Below are positions 24,331-35,766 of a stretch of DNA of 64,000 bases, in pieces. The stretch's first letter is position 1, and every line of letters starts with the position of its first letter. The notes below the pieces were generated by a model. The model did no database searches and was not told the DNA's origin. It saw nothing but the letters and a program-made list of their open reading frames with translations. The translations under genes and the position numbers were made by a program. Origin of the DNA: Valencia hispanica (Eukaryota > Chordata > Actinopteri > Cyprinodontiformes > Valenciidae); contig OY747713.1 of assembly GCA_963556495.2 (NCBI GenBank), positions 31,285,461 to 31,349,460 on the forward strand, written 5' to 3'.

Positions 24331-25165
24331 CAACAGGCGGGGGAGGGAAATGACTTTATGTTCTATAAAGCTGTAGTGGTTTTGAAACAGTATTTTTTTC
24401 CGATTTTTGTGTACACTGATGCCAGCAACCCGGCCATGCCTACTGCAATAACATGGTGTTTTGACATGTTTTTATCACACAATGGCCTTGTATGATAAAA
24501 GAAGGGTTTGATCTAATACAGATGTATATTCTGTAGTCTTATCTTGATCCATCTATTTCTAGAGAGTTGAGTAGGGCATGTAACCTCTATTTTCCTTTAT
24601 TTATGTCTATGGAGGACTAGATGATGGGTTTTCTATGGAAAATCAAAACACTATAAAGGCCTAAATAATTTTATTGAAAACCTGCTGTTTCAATATGTTT
24701 TGACAATAGCAACACAAAAAGAATGCCCCCCCAATAGATTTTCTGCCCCCGTCCCTACTGGTCACACAATCCATGCCAGAGGTCCCCTGCAGGTAAACAA
24801 CCAATTGAGAATCTCCACTGGGATTGGTTGTTAGATTCTGATTTTCTTTTTTTTGTGCATGTGTTGTTTTAATTACTGTAAAGCTTTTAAAAGCTAGATG
24901 GCTGAAAGTAAATAACCATAATACTAAAAACATTATTTAAATTTATTGTAAAAAAATAAATCTGAATGTACATCTTTGGGTTTTGATGTGTAGCCTCTCT
25001 TGTCATTGGCTTCCCCTTTAAAGACTTTCTGAAGGGGCGCTCCTGTATCTTTCTAATATTGGTTAATGTAATCGAGTGAATCAGCTGCTTAGCCTGCAGC
25101 AATAACTGAAAAAGACATTTACCAGTAATCCTGACACACAACTCATTAAAATGTCGAGTGATAAC

Positions 25166-25166
<1 letters not shown>

Positions 25167-25208
<42 letters not shown>
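25167..25208. repeat. (TG)n microsatellite
   Basis: A perfect TG dinucleotide run of about 21 units in a pals2 intron. Confidence 0.97.
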
Positions 25209-25212
<4 letters not shown>

Positions 25213-26004
25213 TCTTCTTGCCAGCTGGCTCGGTAACAGCTGTTATTGTGAAAGTTTTGCATTAACAGTGAGGAAAAGCCCCTTGCTCTTGTACAGGGGG
25301 CACATTAGCTCACTCATACATGTGTTGTCCGTGCCTGGGAGGGTTTCACTGACTTCCTCCTCCTCTTTTTCATTGCCTCTCTTCCACAGTATGAATTATA
25401 GAAAAGAAGAAGCTTCAGCATGTTGGATTTGGTCTCTTACTGGCTCACTCCCATATGTTCCCACACAAGCAGAGGGCAAGTCCCCGACTTGAAATCCGTA
25501 TTTTCCTCCACGCTGCTGACAGGAAGGAAACGCATAAGGGCATGGGAAGGCTTGCTCATCTTACTTTGGCAACAATTAAGGTCACCCCTGGCTTCTGAGA
25601 AAGAAGTTAAACTGGATATTCAACCTTGGGGACCGGAGAATTACCGTAACACACTGGGCTGGTTCGGTCTCTGTATCCTTCTTTTGTTTATAGTAATTGA
25701 ATAAACAAAAGAGACAAAAACATGAAACCAAATTTGGATGCAACTCGATCCACTTTCAGAGGTTCGTTAGCCAGGATAGTCCTTCTCAGGAAGGATCCCC
25801 AGGGAAGTCGCAGTATGTCCAGAGGCTTCCCTCCATAACATGCTAAAGCCTAAACTGCTTATTTATCTCAGCCAAGTGGCACCATGTCTCCTTCGAGTAA
25901 GTAAGCCATGAGATTCCATGATTCCTGCCAGAGCCAACCCAAGGCATGAGCAAACTAAGTGGCTACCTAAGACAAAAGCAAGATAGTTTCTTGTAGGCAC
26001 AGCA

Positions 26005-26496
26005 TAGGCCGGACTTTAGGGCTCACAGGGGCCGTAGCTGGGAGCCCGTTTTCTTGAGGTACGTAAAATAATTTGTCTTTTATTTAATTTATTAAAGTTT
26101 ACAACAGTGAGGTGTTTTATTCCACTGGACTCGCTTATAAATAAAACATGCACAAACATAAAAAAAAACCACTGATGTCACAGCTATGCCTCTAACATGA
26201 CCCTTGAACCCAACCCAAGCACGTCAGATGTAGCAAAGGCAAGCTTTAAGTGGATGCTCCTTCCACGGATGAAAACATTTCCAGAAAAACACGATGTGTG
26301 TTTATGAGGATGGTTTTTTTTTTAAACATCACAAATATAGACATCTATTTTGACACGGACAAGACCAACAATTCTAGAAGATGATGTACCCAACTACCAA
26401 CGTATAGTAATTTGCATGCATAAAGGAATGTTGTGCGGATAGGGAGCTAAATCTGCCTCTCGCCCAGGAGCCCACATCCTCCTAAATCCGGCCCTG
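26005..26496. mobile_element. possible hAT-type MITE with degenerate ends
   Basis: The left end AGGCCGGACTTTAGG and right end CCTAAATCCGGCCCT are near reverse complements, like the CAGGGCCGGATTTAG termini of some hAT MITEs. No clear 8-bp duplication was found. Confidence 0.4.
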
Positions 26497-26499
26497 GGA

Positions 26500-28030
26500 G
26501 CAATTTAGTTGATAGAAGTTACAGACAATTTAGAACTGCAAGACCAAATAAAGTCAGACTAAAAACCCTATCAGCACAACGGTTGTCTTCTTTTAAAGCT
26601 CTTTATCCCAGGTACTATCCAGTCAATAAAGTAAGGTGACTGATTACTTTCTGTTCTACAGTGGATTTAAGGAATTTCAATGTAAGTGTGACTAACAAAC
26701 ATGATTTGTTAAACAATGCACACACCAATACAAAAAAAAAAATATTAAAAAACAGGCATGGTCAAGCACAACATAAAAGACGTTAGCGATGGTGTGATGG
26801 CTAGTGGGTTAGTGAGCTTAAAGGGCTTATATAAAAATGTATACAACCTCTTAATCGTGTTCAGCTCACATGATTTGTTTTGATTTAAACATTTGAAATT
26901 GAGAAATGTATGAAAAAGGTATCTTTCTTTCTATCTTTTTTTAAAGCATGCAGCAGGCAGCCAAAATAAATAAGCAAATTCTTCCGCTCGAATAAAGTGA
27001 AGATTTATACGGGGAATTATCCAATGAGGGGGAAGGACTTCATGGGACCTGTTGTCTGAGAGCAGAAACTTGGGGACCTAAAAACAGACCCCCCATTGAA
27101 GGATTTAAAGGCTTTTTGTGCTGAATAGAGTCTTAATAATTGATAATGTAATTGTTGCCTACTAGCTCTTAGCAGCCAATATGTGGTGACCATAAACAAT
27201 ATTAACTAATCTGTGCGGAATAGTTCATTTTAGTGTTACAGAGAGTGTTTGCTGTCAATGGGAAATGATAATGCTAGCATTTTGTTAGCACTTTCCAATA
27301 AAAATAATTGCTTTTTCATGGTCTGATTACAAAATGAGTTTCCAGATTCATAAGGAGCTTTAAAGCTCAAAGCTAATGCATTGTGGGCCAAATGTTCTAA
27401 CATGATTACGGTGCATTACGCAACGATCAAAACTTCTTAAAGAGTTTTCTAGTTCAAAAACTATCATTTGAAAACACTACAATTCTGGCAGCATTCAAAT
27501 GGACATTGTAATTCCTTCTCTGGTTCTGGTCTGAGAAGTCCATCCTCGTTATTTCTAGTCTTTCCTGCACCGATGATCTTTGAAGCAAAAGTGCTCTCTG
27601 TATCCATTGTTACAGTCACACATCCATTCTACATGTTCCTGTTGAAGTCATATTTTAGTCAGGGAAAAGAAATATTTCCAGATGTTGATGTTTACAAGCA
27701 CAATGTCAATATCCATATATTTACAATATGTTATCTGCTTTGACAACCACTGAAAAGGCAGATTGTGGGTTTATTACATTCTGTGGTTTCAAGATTTCTA
27801 CGTCACCCCACCAAAGTTAAAATCTGCTTTTGGCCTCATACAATCTTTGGCCGGCTCTGACGCACCAGTTATGATCTCCATTAAGTGCCCACATCCAGTA
27901 AAGTGGCTCGGACATTGTGTGAGTTATATTAAATTATGTACTTGGTTGGCGGAGTGGAAGAGAAGAACTTAAAATAAAATATCGATATGAGAATCTGGTT
28001 GTACCTCAACCAAAACATCAGAAAGTAAAA
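26500..28030. other. pals2 intron, no feature seen
   Basis: AT-rich intron DNA before the CpG-rich promoter region. No exon or repeat recognised. Confidence 0.45.
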
Positions 28031-28059
28031 ATGTTCAACTTCCTATGACCTGACGTGCC

Positions 28060-28770
28060 CTGGTTTTTTCTTTTTTTTTTCTTACACTGCTAGTGGACGT
28101 AGTCTCGGGACAGTTCCAACCTTCTCGTGCCGTCTGTCCCGCAGCGCTTTTCTCTGATCCCTCCCGGTCAGGAATGCACGCCATGGCCCTGACGCACGGC
28201 CCTGACGCACGGCCGTGCGCACAGATCCGTGCCAAACGCTTTGAACCGTTTTTCGGATGACCAGACAGCTATAGCCAACGCTCACACCGTTTCTGCCTCA
28301 CGTGCGGCCATTTTTTTGTTACCCATCCGAGCCCATTGATTGTGGCGCGAGCACACTTTCCGAACCGTGCGTCAGATCATTCTCCATTACATGGAAGAAG
28401 AGAGGATAAACCAGACAAAACAGGAACAAAAAGAGCAAACGTGTTCTGACAGCGCAGAGAGGCTCCGCTTCTGTCAAACTGCTGCTGCTGCTGCTGCGCC
28501 TCTCACCGGGCGCCAAGTGTCTTTGTCTGATATTTCAACACCAAATTTATGAATGACTTCAGGACCGTCCTCGGTTCGCAGGCGTTCACGAGACATGACC
28601 TACCTGGCAGTCGCGCGCGTGAATTCGCGGTGGTCCACCACGTATTGTCCCGGTCGGACATCCAGAGCCCCCCCTCCCCTTTCAGCTGTCTGTCCTGGTC
28701 CCGCAGCAGACTGCCGAGAGCACGATGCCAATCAAACAACCAGGACCCGCCCTAGCAATGACGTCACACA
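28060..28770. promoter_or_regulatory. pals2: CpG island at the pals2 5' end
   Basis: A marked rise in GC and CpG content against AT-rich flanks, with cgcgcgcgtgaattcgcgg at 28610 and an imperfect tandem repeat of ccctgacgcacgg at about 28187-28213. It lies between npy and the coding exons of pals2, where a pals2 promoter is expected. No plus-strand gene was recognised that would make it bidirectional. Confidence 0.7.
28604..28770 (-). promoter_or_regulatory. pals2: putative pals2 promoter and non-coding exon 1
   Basis: On the minus strand, in order: a perfect CRE palindrome TGACGTCA (28759-28766), a GGGCGGG GC box (about 28752-28746), an inverted CCAAT (28732-28728), then GC-rich sequence ending in a strong donor CCAG|gtaggt at 28604/28603. 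This is the layout of a TATA-less CpG promoter with a short untranslated first exon. The donor could splice to the 15344 acceptor or directly to 8535. The start site is inferred, not seen. Confidence 0.55.
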
Positions 28771-29300
28771 GCACCGACCAATACCAGCCGTGATACATGC
28801 AAAGTATTATTGATGTCAATAGTATTTAGTTTTTATCACGATGCAAGACACCGACTATTCAGATAAATGAAAATATCTACAGTACACAACAGTTATGAAG
28901 TAAGATTGTGATGGAAAGATTAAAGGTTGATTGTTAAATAAGTGAGTGCATCAGGAAAAAAATTAATAAGACGTGCGCCATAAATGAGTGAAAGCAACTT
29001 ACTTTTAAACACAAGCTGAGGATCAACAAGAAGGAAACCCAGATGATTTCAAAACACCGTACTTCTTCTTTACAATGTCTTGCAAGACCATTTATTGACA
29101 GTTTGTCCCTTTCCAACCACAAACTTCGATGCGATTGGGATTTTAGTGTAGAACTGTGCAGAGGTGCGAAGAGGACATAAGGTTTTTAAGTTTTTAGAAA
29201 TGAAATACTAAAAAGTTTGGTTTGTCTTTGTATTCAGCCTCGTTTACCATGGCACCCCTGAATAAAATCCAGTTTAACCACTTCTAATGTGACCTGCTAT
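28771..29300. other. pals2-npy intergenic DNA
   Basis: Upstream flank of the CpG island. No repeat or exon recognised. Confidence 0.4.
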
Positions 29301-29309
29301 GTATAGCCT

Positions 29310-29530
29310 ACGACAATAAAGCATCAAAAAACAAAGTGATTGTTAAAAGAAAGCCATAAGAAGTCATGCTTGCTGTGCTTTGCAAGCCATACAACGAGGC
29401 ACAGAAAGTAATTAAGTGGTTGAGGAGCTCTGGACCAAAGTGGAACCTTTTGGCCGACTGCCCTCCACATGACCCTGAACACACCATCCACACCAATAAA
29501 CATGGTGGTAGTAGTTGTGTATCTGTGTTA
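29310..29530 (+). mobile_element. decayed Tc1-like fragment
   Basis: aagaaagccataagaagtc...tttgcaagccat resembles the KKSRLQFA..H stretch of Tc1 transposases, with stops. It is part of a scattering of very old Tc1-like pieces in the window. Confidence 0.35.
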
Positions 29531-30609
29531 AAAACAGAATTATATTCTTGTTTAAGTAGTTGATAGTGAAAGTGTGTGCTCTTTCTTAAAAGTCAAAGTA
29601 AGTTGAACATTTCCTTCATTAGATTTGATGATTTGATCAAATGTGCTACCAGTGGTTAAAGGTATACTGGAATGAGGTCTAAAGTAAGAGACCTTTCAGA
29701 AAAGAAGCAAAGAAACCATGAGACTTGTACATAGCTCAAGAGTGCCACCATTGTTATCTTAGCAAACCCTGATGCTTGTGAAATGTTGCACCAGCAGAGC
29801 TTCGCAGCTTATCCCCTAAGTATTTGTTTTTCAGACTGCTGTTGTCTGCACACTTCACTGACTAGTGGTCATCTTGCATAGCAATAATCATAAGAGTAAT
29901 TACACCAGCGCACTGGAAATTAAATGTTCCCCTGTGCTAGAACAGGCACTTACCATTTAGGCCACAAGAGGGCGCCATTAGCTGCCTCTCCAAGAGAATT
30001 GTTGGACCCTTTCTGCAACATATATTCTTTTTCTTTTGTGATTTCCAGACCACATTTAATTTGAGTATTTTGGTGTATTTTCTCTACTAACTATACAGAC
30101 AGGGCCAAGTAGCTGTTTTTGAGTAGGAAGCAAGGTGTGGCTGCACAGGTTCAAACTCGAGCTCAAGAGGCTAAGGGGTGTCTGAGGATGAGTAATAAAC
30201 TAAAGACAACTTCCCTCCCAGCAAGTTGAAAAAATTAATGTAAGAAAAGCGATATAGGTAACACTCTAGCTCAATGTTTTTGTATCGCTTTCAGATGTTG
30301 TGTGTTAAGGTTTTGAATTAAATATTCACATTAGAAAAAATTAATTATCTGGTCCATAGTTTTATGTATTCATAAAAGTCTTGTCAGGAAAAGATTGTGC
30401 CTCTAATTTAAGTTTTATTTGTGCCTTTTGTTGTTGTTGTTGTTTTTAAGTCACTTCACATCTCCTTTTAATTGTCCATTTGCGATTTTCAAAACCAATT
30501 TAGATTTATGATTTTTGTTATTTAGTTTCACTAGCTACACCTAAATTTTACTTGTCTGACATGATGAAACAGGCTAAAATCTGTCAAGTAGCAACACATC
30601 AGGCCCTAA

Positions 30610-31095
30610 TCTAAAGAAATCAAATCACTGAGATTTTGGTGAGAGCCTTCAACCAGAACTGGAGACAACATGTAACAATAGTGAACCTTTCGAGCAATAG
30701 GCAACCTATCAAAATTACTCATAGAGCACATTGGTGACTCATTATTGAGGTCAGACAAGAACATAGAACAACAGTTAAAGCAAATAAGAAGCTCTGGGAA
30801 TCAGTTTGAGTAAACATGGGTTATGCAGCAGGACATTGAACTGAAATACAATTCCACCTCTGAATCGTTTGAAAGGAACAAACAAAGGGAAGGTTTTTGA
30901 GTGGTCTAATCAAAGTCTGAACTCAAATTTGATTTAGATGTTACGGAATGACCTTAAAAAAGATGTCCATCTTTAAAAACCATCCAATGTTGTTTAACTA
31001 GAACATTCCACCACAGTGATGTAAAAGATTGTCAGTTATTCCAAATGCTTGATGGCAGCTGTTGCCACCAAGGGGTGCACAACCAGGCAGAGGGG
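30610..31095 (+). mobile_element. decayed Tc1-like remnant
   Basis: gagtggtctaatcaaagtctgaactcaaattt mirrors the [16 protein letters not shown] stretch of Tc1, and the end gatggcagctgttgccaccaaggggtgcacaa mirrors the C-terminal coding end. Frames are broken throughout. Confidence 0.45.
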
Positions 31096-31401
31096 GCAGT
31101 CAAAGTAACAGGTTGGTTTGGTCAACTTTTTTTCCCTTAATATAGAAAATAATAAAGGAAACTGTGTTTTGGATTTACTCAGGTTAACTTTGTCTGATCT
31201 GAAACATTTAAGTGAGACAAAACAGCAAAGATGGAAGAAATATGAGAGGAAGCAGCTAGTTTTTCATAGTACTGTACATATTTTTGCAACAACAACAATG
31301 AATAACTGAACGGAACATGTGCTTGACCCGTTTAGTCAATTATGCATGCATGTTCCTCATCAAACAGATGCAAAAAAGTGGTTTTGTTCAAACAGTAATT
31401 G

Positions 31402-31407
31402 TTTAAT
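31402..31407 (-). promoter_or_regulatory. npy: possible npy poly(A) signal ATTAAA
   Basis: ATTAAA on the minus strand about 280 bases after the npy stop codon. It is the first plausible poly(A) hexamer downstream, so the 3' UTR would be about 0.3 kb. Confidence 0.45.
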
Positions 31408-31685
31408 GGCACAAATATACAATACAACCAACAGGGCCCTCCTCTGGGTTCCCAGCTGATGACTCTAAATAAACTATTTACAGTTTCATGGCACAGAATG
31501 TACTGTAAGCAGTGTTAATTGTAGCTTATACACACACACAGAGTGAGATAAGCTATGTGGCCATTCAGACGGGTAACAGGTACAGAGATAGAGTGGTACT
31601 TGGGAGGTGCAGGGCAGCGTGAACTGACAGACATGTAGACATCTGCGTATCAGAGGTGATCAAGGTGGAAGGTGAGTGAGAGCGA

Positions 31686-33020
31686 TCACCACAATGATGG
31701 GTCATATCTGGGGAGAGAAAAGGAAAAGAGTAAAGTCAGCTTACTGTGATGCCTTTGGAGAACTGAAACTCACAGAAATCCATACATGCCTTGACTGTGG
31801 AAGTGTGTCTCTGCTTTCCTTCAACAGCAGCTCCGAGACCAGTGTGTCCAGAATCTCAGGACTGGACCTCTTTCCATACCTGAGACACAAAAGAATGATG
31901 AATTCAGAATCCAAATGGCTCGGCACCAATATTTTCACACGCATTTTTTTTTTTTTTACTGAGGTACAAAGGAAAACATGATTTATTTCCTTGCCTGTCT
32001 TTGCTTGATCTGGTGTATGTCTAATTATAAGCTCAGTGTAAACTGAGAACTGTCAGACCATAATCTAGGGAAGCAGAGACACGAGCTGCATCACAGGAGG
32101 TTACATGTTTCCTTTCTGTGCTTTTGATGATAAGTCATATCAGGACCATAGGTATCCTGGAGTGGCTCATTGCCTGCAGAGGCTTCCAAATCCTCAACAT
32201 TCAGAAGAAAGAGGAAAACTGTGGGGGACTTGATAGATAATCCTGGCAGTGACAGGAATTCTCCTTCTTTTTTCTTTTTGCAAACAAGTGGTAAAAAAGA
32301 GAATAGAATAGAACAGAATAGAATAATAAAAAAATGACTATAATTAGTTATAGTCCAAATGAAAAGTAACTAACAAGTGAATAGAAATAAAGATTTTGCT
32401 GGTCATACAACATATTTTCCTTTAAAAATTATTTATAAAATGAAAAAAAAAAAAAAGGCAACAATATTCTTTTCTATTCTACTGGGTTGAATTGAACACA
32501 TTATGTTTGGCACAAAACCAACAAAGCCCATTACTCCCAATAACATTATAATCAGAAACAAACAAAACGTTGGCTGCATCATGTTAATTTGTTTTGGGGT
32601 TTTTTCAATTGAAATGACATTTTTAATAAGTGTAGTTAAAAACTTTCAGTTTTATTCTATTCTCCTCTATTTCTTTTGCAAAGCCATATTCAATAATTGA
32701 TTAATAAACTAAGATAGATGTAGCAATTAACTATTCTATTCTATTCTATTCTATTCTATTCTATTCTATTCTATTCTATTCTATTCTATTCTATTCTATT
32801 CTATTCTATTCTTTTGGTTTTGATTTGTTCACCTCTGTCTTGTGATGAGGTTGATGTAGTGTCTCAGGGCTGAGTAGTACTTGGCCAGCTCCTCCGCCGG
32901 AGCGTCCTCCCCGGGGTTTTCTGGTTTCACCGGGTACCCCTCCGTTAAGGCTCCCAGGCAGACCAGCGCCCACAGCAGGAACCCCAGAGTCCCCAGCCAG
33001 CTAACCAAGTTGTGATGCAT
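31686..33020 (-). CDS. npy: pro-neuropeptide Y (spliced, three coding exons)
   Basis: Precursor of the 36-residue amidated neuropeptide Y, a secreted ligand of Y-type G-protein-coupled receptors. Coding exons: 33020-32833, 31879-31790, 31707-31686; 300 nt, 99 residues plus stop. Residues 1-28 (MHHNLVSW...ALTEG) form a signal peptide. NPY is residues 29-64, starting [13 protein letters not shown] and ending ITRQRY. GKR follows for C-terminal amidation and cleavage, then a 32-residue CPON peptide ending YDPSLW. The NPY C-terminal arginine codon is split by intron 2 (AG|G), as in other NPY genes. The start ATG directly follows an acceptor (ctgcgtcag|ATG), so exon 1 is untranslated. Intron 3 must use GC rather than GT at its 5' end to preserve the SRYDPSLW tail. 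Intron 2 contains an ATTCT microsatellite. A paralogous PYY is excluded by the NPY-specific sequence and CPON. Confidence 0.97.
32301..32326. repeat. (GAATA)n short run
   Basis: Short imperfect GAATA repeats in npy intron 2, the reverse complement of the longer ATTCT array 400 bases away. Confidence 0.85.
32731..32812. repeat. (ATTCT)n pentanucleotide microsatellite
   Basis: About 16 uninterrupted CTATT units in npy intron 2, ending some 20 bases from the exon 2 donor. Confidence 0.98.
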
Positions 33021-33240
33021 CTGACGCAGGGAAGACAGGACCAGTCGGTGCGATACCTAAATACCCCTCCCGTTGCATGTCCCATTCTTTTTACATGACA
33101 ACTGTTCTGCACTTTGTTTTACGCCCAAAGCTAGAGGTTTATGGTTTAACTAAATCAAGGAATGCATATGTTTAAAACACACTTCAAACAAACTTTTGTT
33201 ATTTTCTCAGAAGAAAATTTGAAAAATTCAAAGTACTTAC

Positions 33241-33333
33241 ATTTTTCAGAAGGTCTGAGAGAGATTTATGCGATGTCCTGTTGTCTCTCCTCTGCTCCTC
33301 TGTGCGCTCGTTGCGCGCCATGGGGTTTATATC
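33241..33333 (-). promoter_or_regulatory. npy: npy promoter TATA box and untranslated exon 1
   Basis: The minus strand carries GATATAAA (33333-33326), then GC-rich sequence. About 25-30 bases downstream a purine-rich leader begins that ends at a consensus donor, AAAAT|gtaagt (33241/33240). This fits the known NPY gene plan of a TATA promoter and a non-coding first exon. The transcription start, near 33300, is inferred. Confidence 0.7.
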
Positions 33334-35760
33334 AGTGCGCGCCAGAAGGGAAAAAAAAGCGTCAGAGCTCCACTCTGTTTGGCCTGTTTGCCTTCCTTCA
33401 TGTGAACGTCACTGCTGATGCTTTCATTAAGGTGCGTATGTGTAGTGTGTATTAATATAACGAAAAAAAACTAACTAAAAATAGAGTGAGGTAATAAACG
33501 TTGTTTCCAATGAGAGCCTGAAAAGCAAGCTCTTCAAGACAGATGTTAATATACAATCGTAATGAAGCAACTTTTGTATTTGGCATGTAGACTTAATTAA
33601 ACAGATTAATATACCTCAATAGGAAAATATAGTCTTCCATTATTTTTCCATGTTCCAAAGTGTGCAAAAGAAGGTGCACTAAACACACACTGAATCGAAT
33701 GTTTTAAAGCTTATTGAAGTTCCTTTGTGGAGAAAGCAAGTCATAAATTATTTCACAATCAAGATTATTTTTCAAAATGAGATCAATCCTCTAATCTGAA
33801 GGCGCAAAAGAATGCCAGCAATGCATCGCTTTAGGCCGGGTTCAAATGAAACTTCTACACATGGCCTCCTCACCAAAAGCCGACGCCCTGGGTGGTGTTG
33901 AACAAAAAGCTCTCAAACTGCCTCACATGTACAGGACTGAATTAGTCCATTAATTTCATTTTGCAGCTTATTGCATCAGATGAAGAAAGAGAGAGACTGT
34001 GGCTCTTGAGGTGTACAAAAGACACAAATGTGAACATGTAGATGCGTCAACGAAGAGCCCAATCTCCAAGAGACCCACTTAATAAGAAAACCCAAATAGC
34101 ATTCGCAGTGAATCTGTATCACCAAGAGCTTCATTTACCTCCCATTCATAATCCTTTTGTGCAGCATCTTGCAGCCATGTAATCTGTCAAAAATCAGCAT
34201 TCTTCGGCAACGCTGCTTTCTAACTCTCTCAGAGGATATGTTGAGTGCTTTTTTTGTAAAGCACAGGATGCAAGGAGGGAGACGAGGAGTGTGACACAAG
34301 CGAGATAACGTGGAGCACGAGAGTCAGGACTGACTGGCAGGAATTAGAAGATTTACTCCTCTTCAGGAGACACATGCTCCCTTGAAGACTCTTCAACAGG
34401 TATATTATCATTCAGTAGGAAGCAGCATGAGCCTGCGTAGATGGGTGACATGGGATTGAAGCAGATGTGTAAACACCAGGGACAAAAAGCTGAAAGATCA
34501 GAGAGCTTTGATGGAAAAATTCATCTCCAGAAGGCTTTTATGTAGACAGTTTTTAGTTCCAGCATTTCAGACAGAGTTGACCAAATGCATGCCCTCAGAT
34601 TGCAGCTCAACTATCCTCAAGGCAGATAAGTTAAAACAGAAGCCCCTCAACACAAGGAGCTGTCAGTCATACTGGCAACTTTAAGAAGCTGTACTTTCGA
34701 GGTATAGTATAGTCCAAAATTATATTGATCCCCTAAACATTTTCATATTTTCTTTATTTCAGCCACAAATTTTTTATGTAGAATAGATGTAAACCGGAAG
34801 CAACCCCTTTAGATGTTTTACTCTCTAATTACGTCTATAAATGAAATCATAGTCAATATCACATAATTCTGCCTTTTCTGACGAAAATATGCAACCCAAC
34901 TAATTAATTTAAAAGTGACAACAAAATTATTTCAATTGATCAAAAATATGACTGCTAAAGTAAACGATTCTACAAATGTTCTAAATTCTATTTTATCAGT
35001 CAAATCAAATCAGTGTTTATTTGAATAGTCCTAAATAACATCATTATGAAAAGATATTCAGTATTATTTAATTTTAAGAAGTACTCGTCAAATGCTGAGA
35101 AAGATATTTATGAATATTTTAACACTTTGTTAAAGATAGTTTTATCAATACGTTCTGCCAGAACAGGCCCTTTAAGGACATTCATGATCTTAATGTGGCC
35201 CAAAATGGAAATGACCTTGACACCCCTGAACTAGGTGGACCTCTTTTGAATTAGATCATTAAATTTTAAAGGGGGTGAAAATATTTCCAATCATTTCCTT
35301 TATCGTTTATCGCGTAAAAAGAATATTAAACACTGTTTTTCTCAGGGGAAAAAAAAATCAAAAATTCCCACTGAAAGTAAATTGACACCAGATGTCTTTA
35401 ACAGCACATGCAATCCACACATACAAAGGAATCAGAACAAATTATTCCACAACTTAACTTAGTTACGGGTGGAAAATTGGAATGACAAAGGAAATAAGTA
35501 TTGGCCATATGAAGAAAATCATTACACATAAAGCCAAGATGTCAGCTGAAATATGTCAGTATTTAGAAAACATTTATGCTGCTATGTGCAAATAAATATC
35601 ATATGGTTATATCAATATATATCAATGGATGGCTTATAAAAAGGTTTTTCATTACAGAAGTATTGCACAAAGTGGTAAGATTCATAAAACCAAAGAGACC
35701 TTCAAGCAACGTCTTCTATCTTAAAACATACCAATGGCAATGTTTAGAGCTGCATTTTTC
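33334..35760. other. npy upstream flank
   Basis: Intergenic DNA. The stretch of about 33.65-34.65 kb is repeat-free and has the look of a constrained non-coding element; 34.68-35.76 kb is AT-rich with no recognised element. No coding exon seen. Confidence 0.35.
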
Positions 35761-35766
35761 AACTCA

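Noticed and set aside
28340..28813. Open frames in the CpG island on both strands
   Set aside because: High GC lowers stop frequency. There is no recognisable protein, and the region fits a promoter and untranslated exon better.
31741..31944. A 67-codon frame running through npy exon 3 into intron
   Set aside because: Only 31790-31879 is exon. The tail after SR (HVWISV) is intronic and the true ending lies in exon 4.
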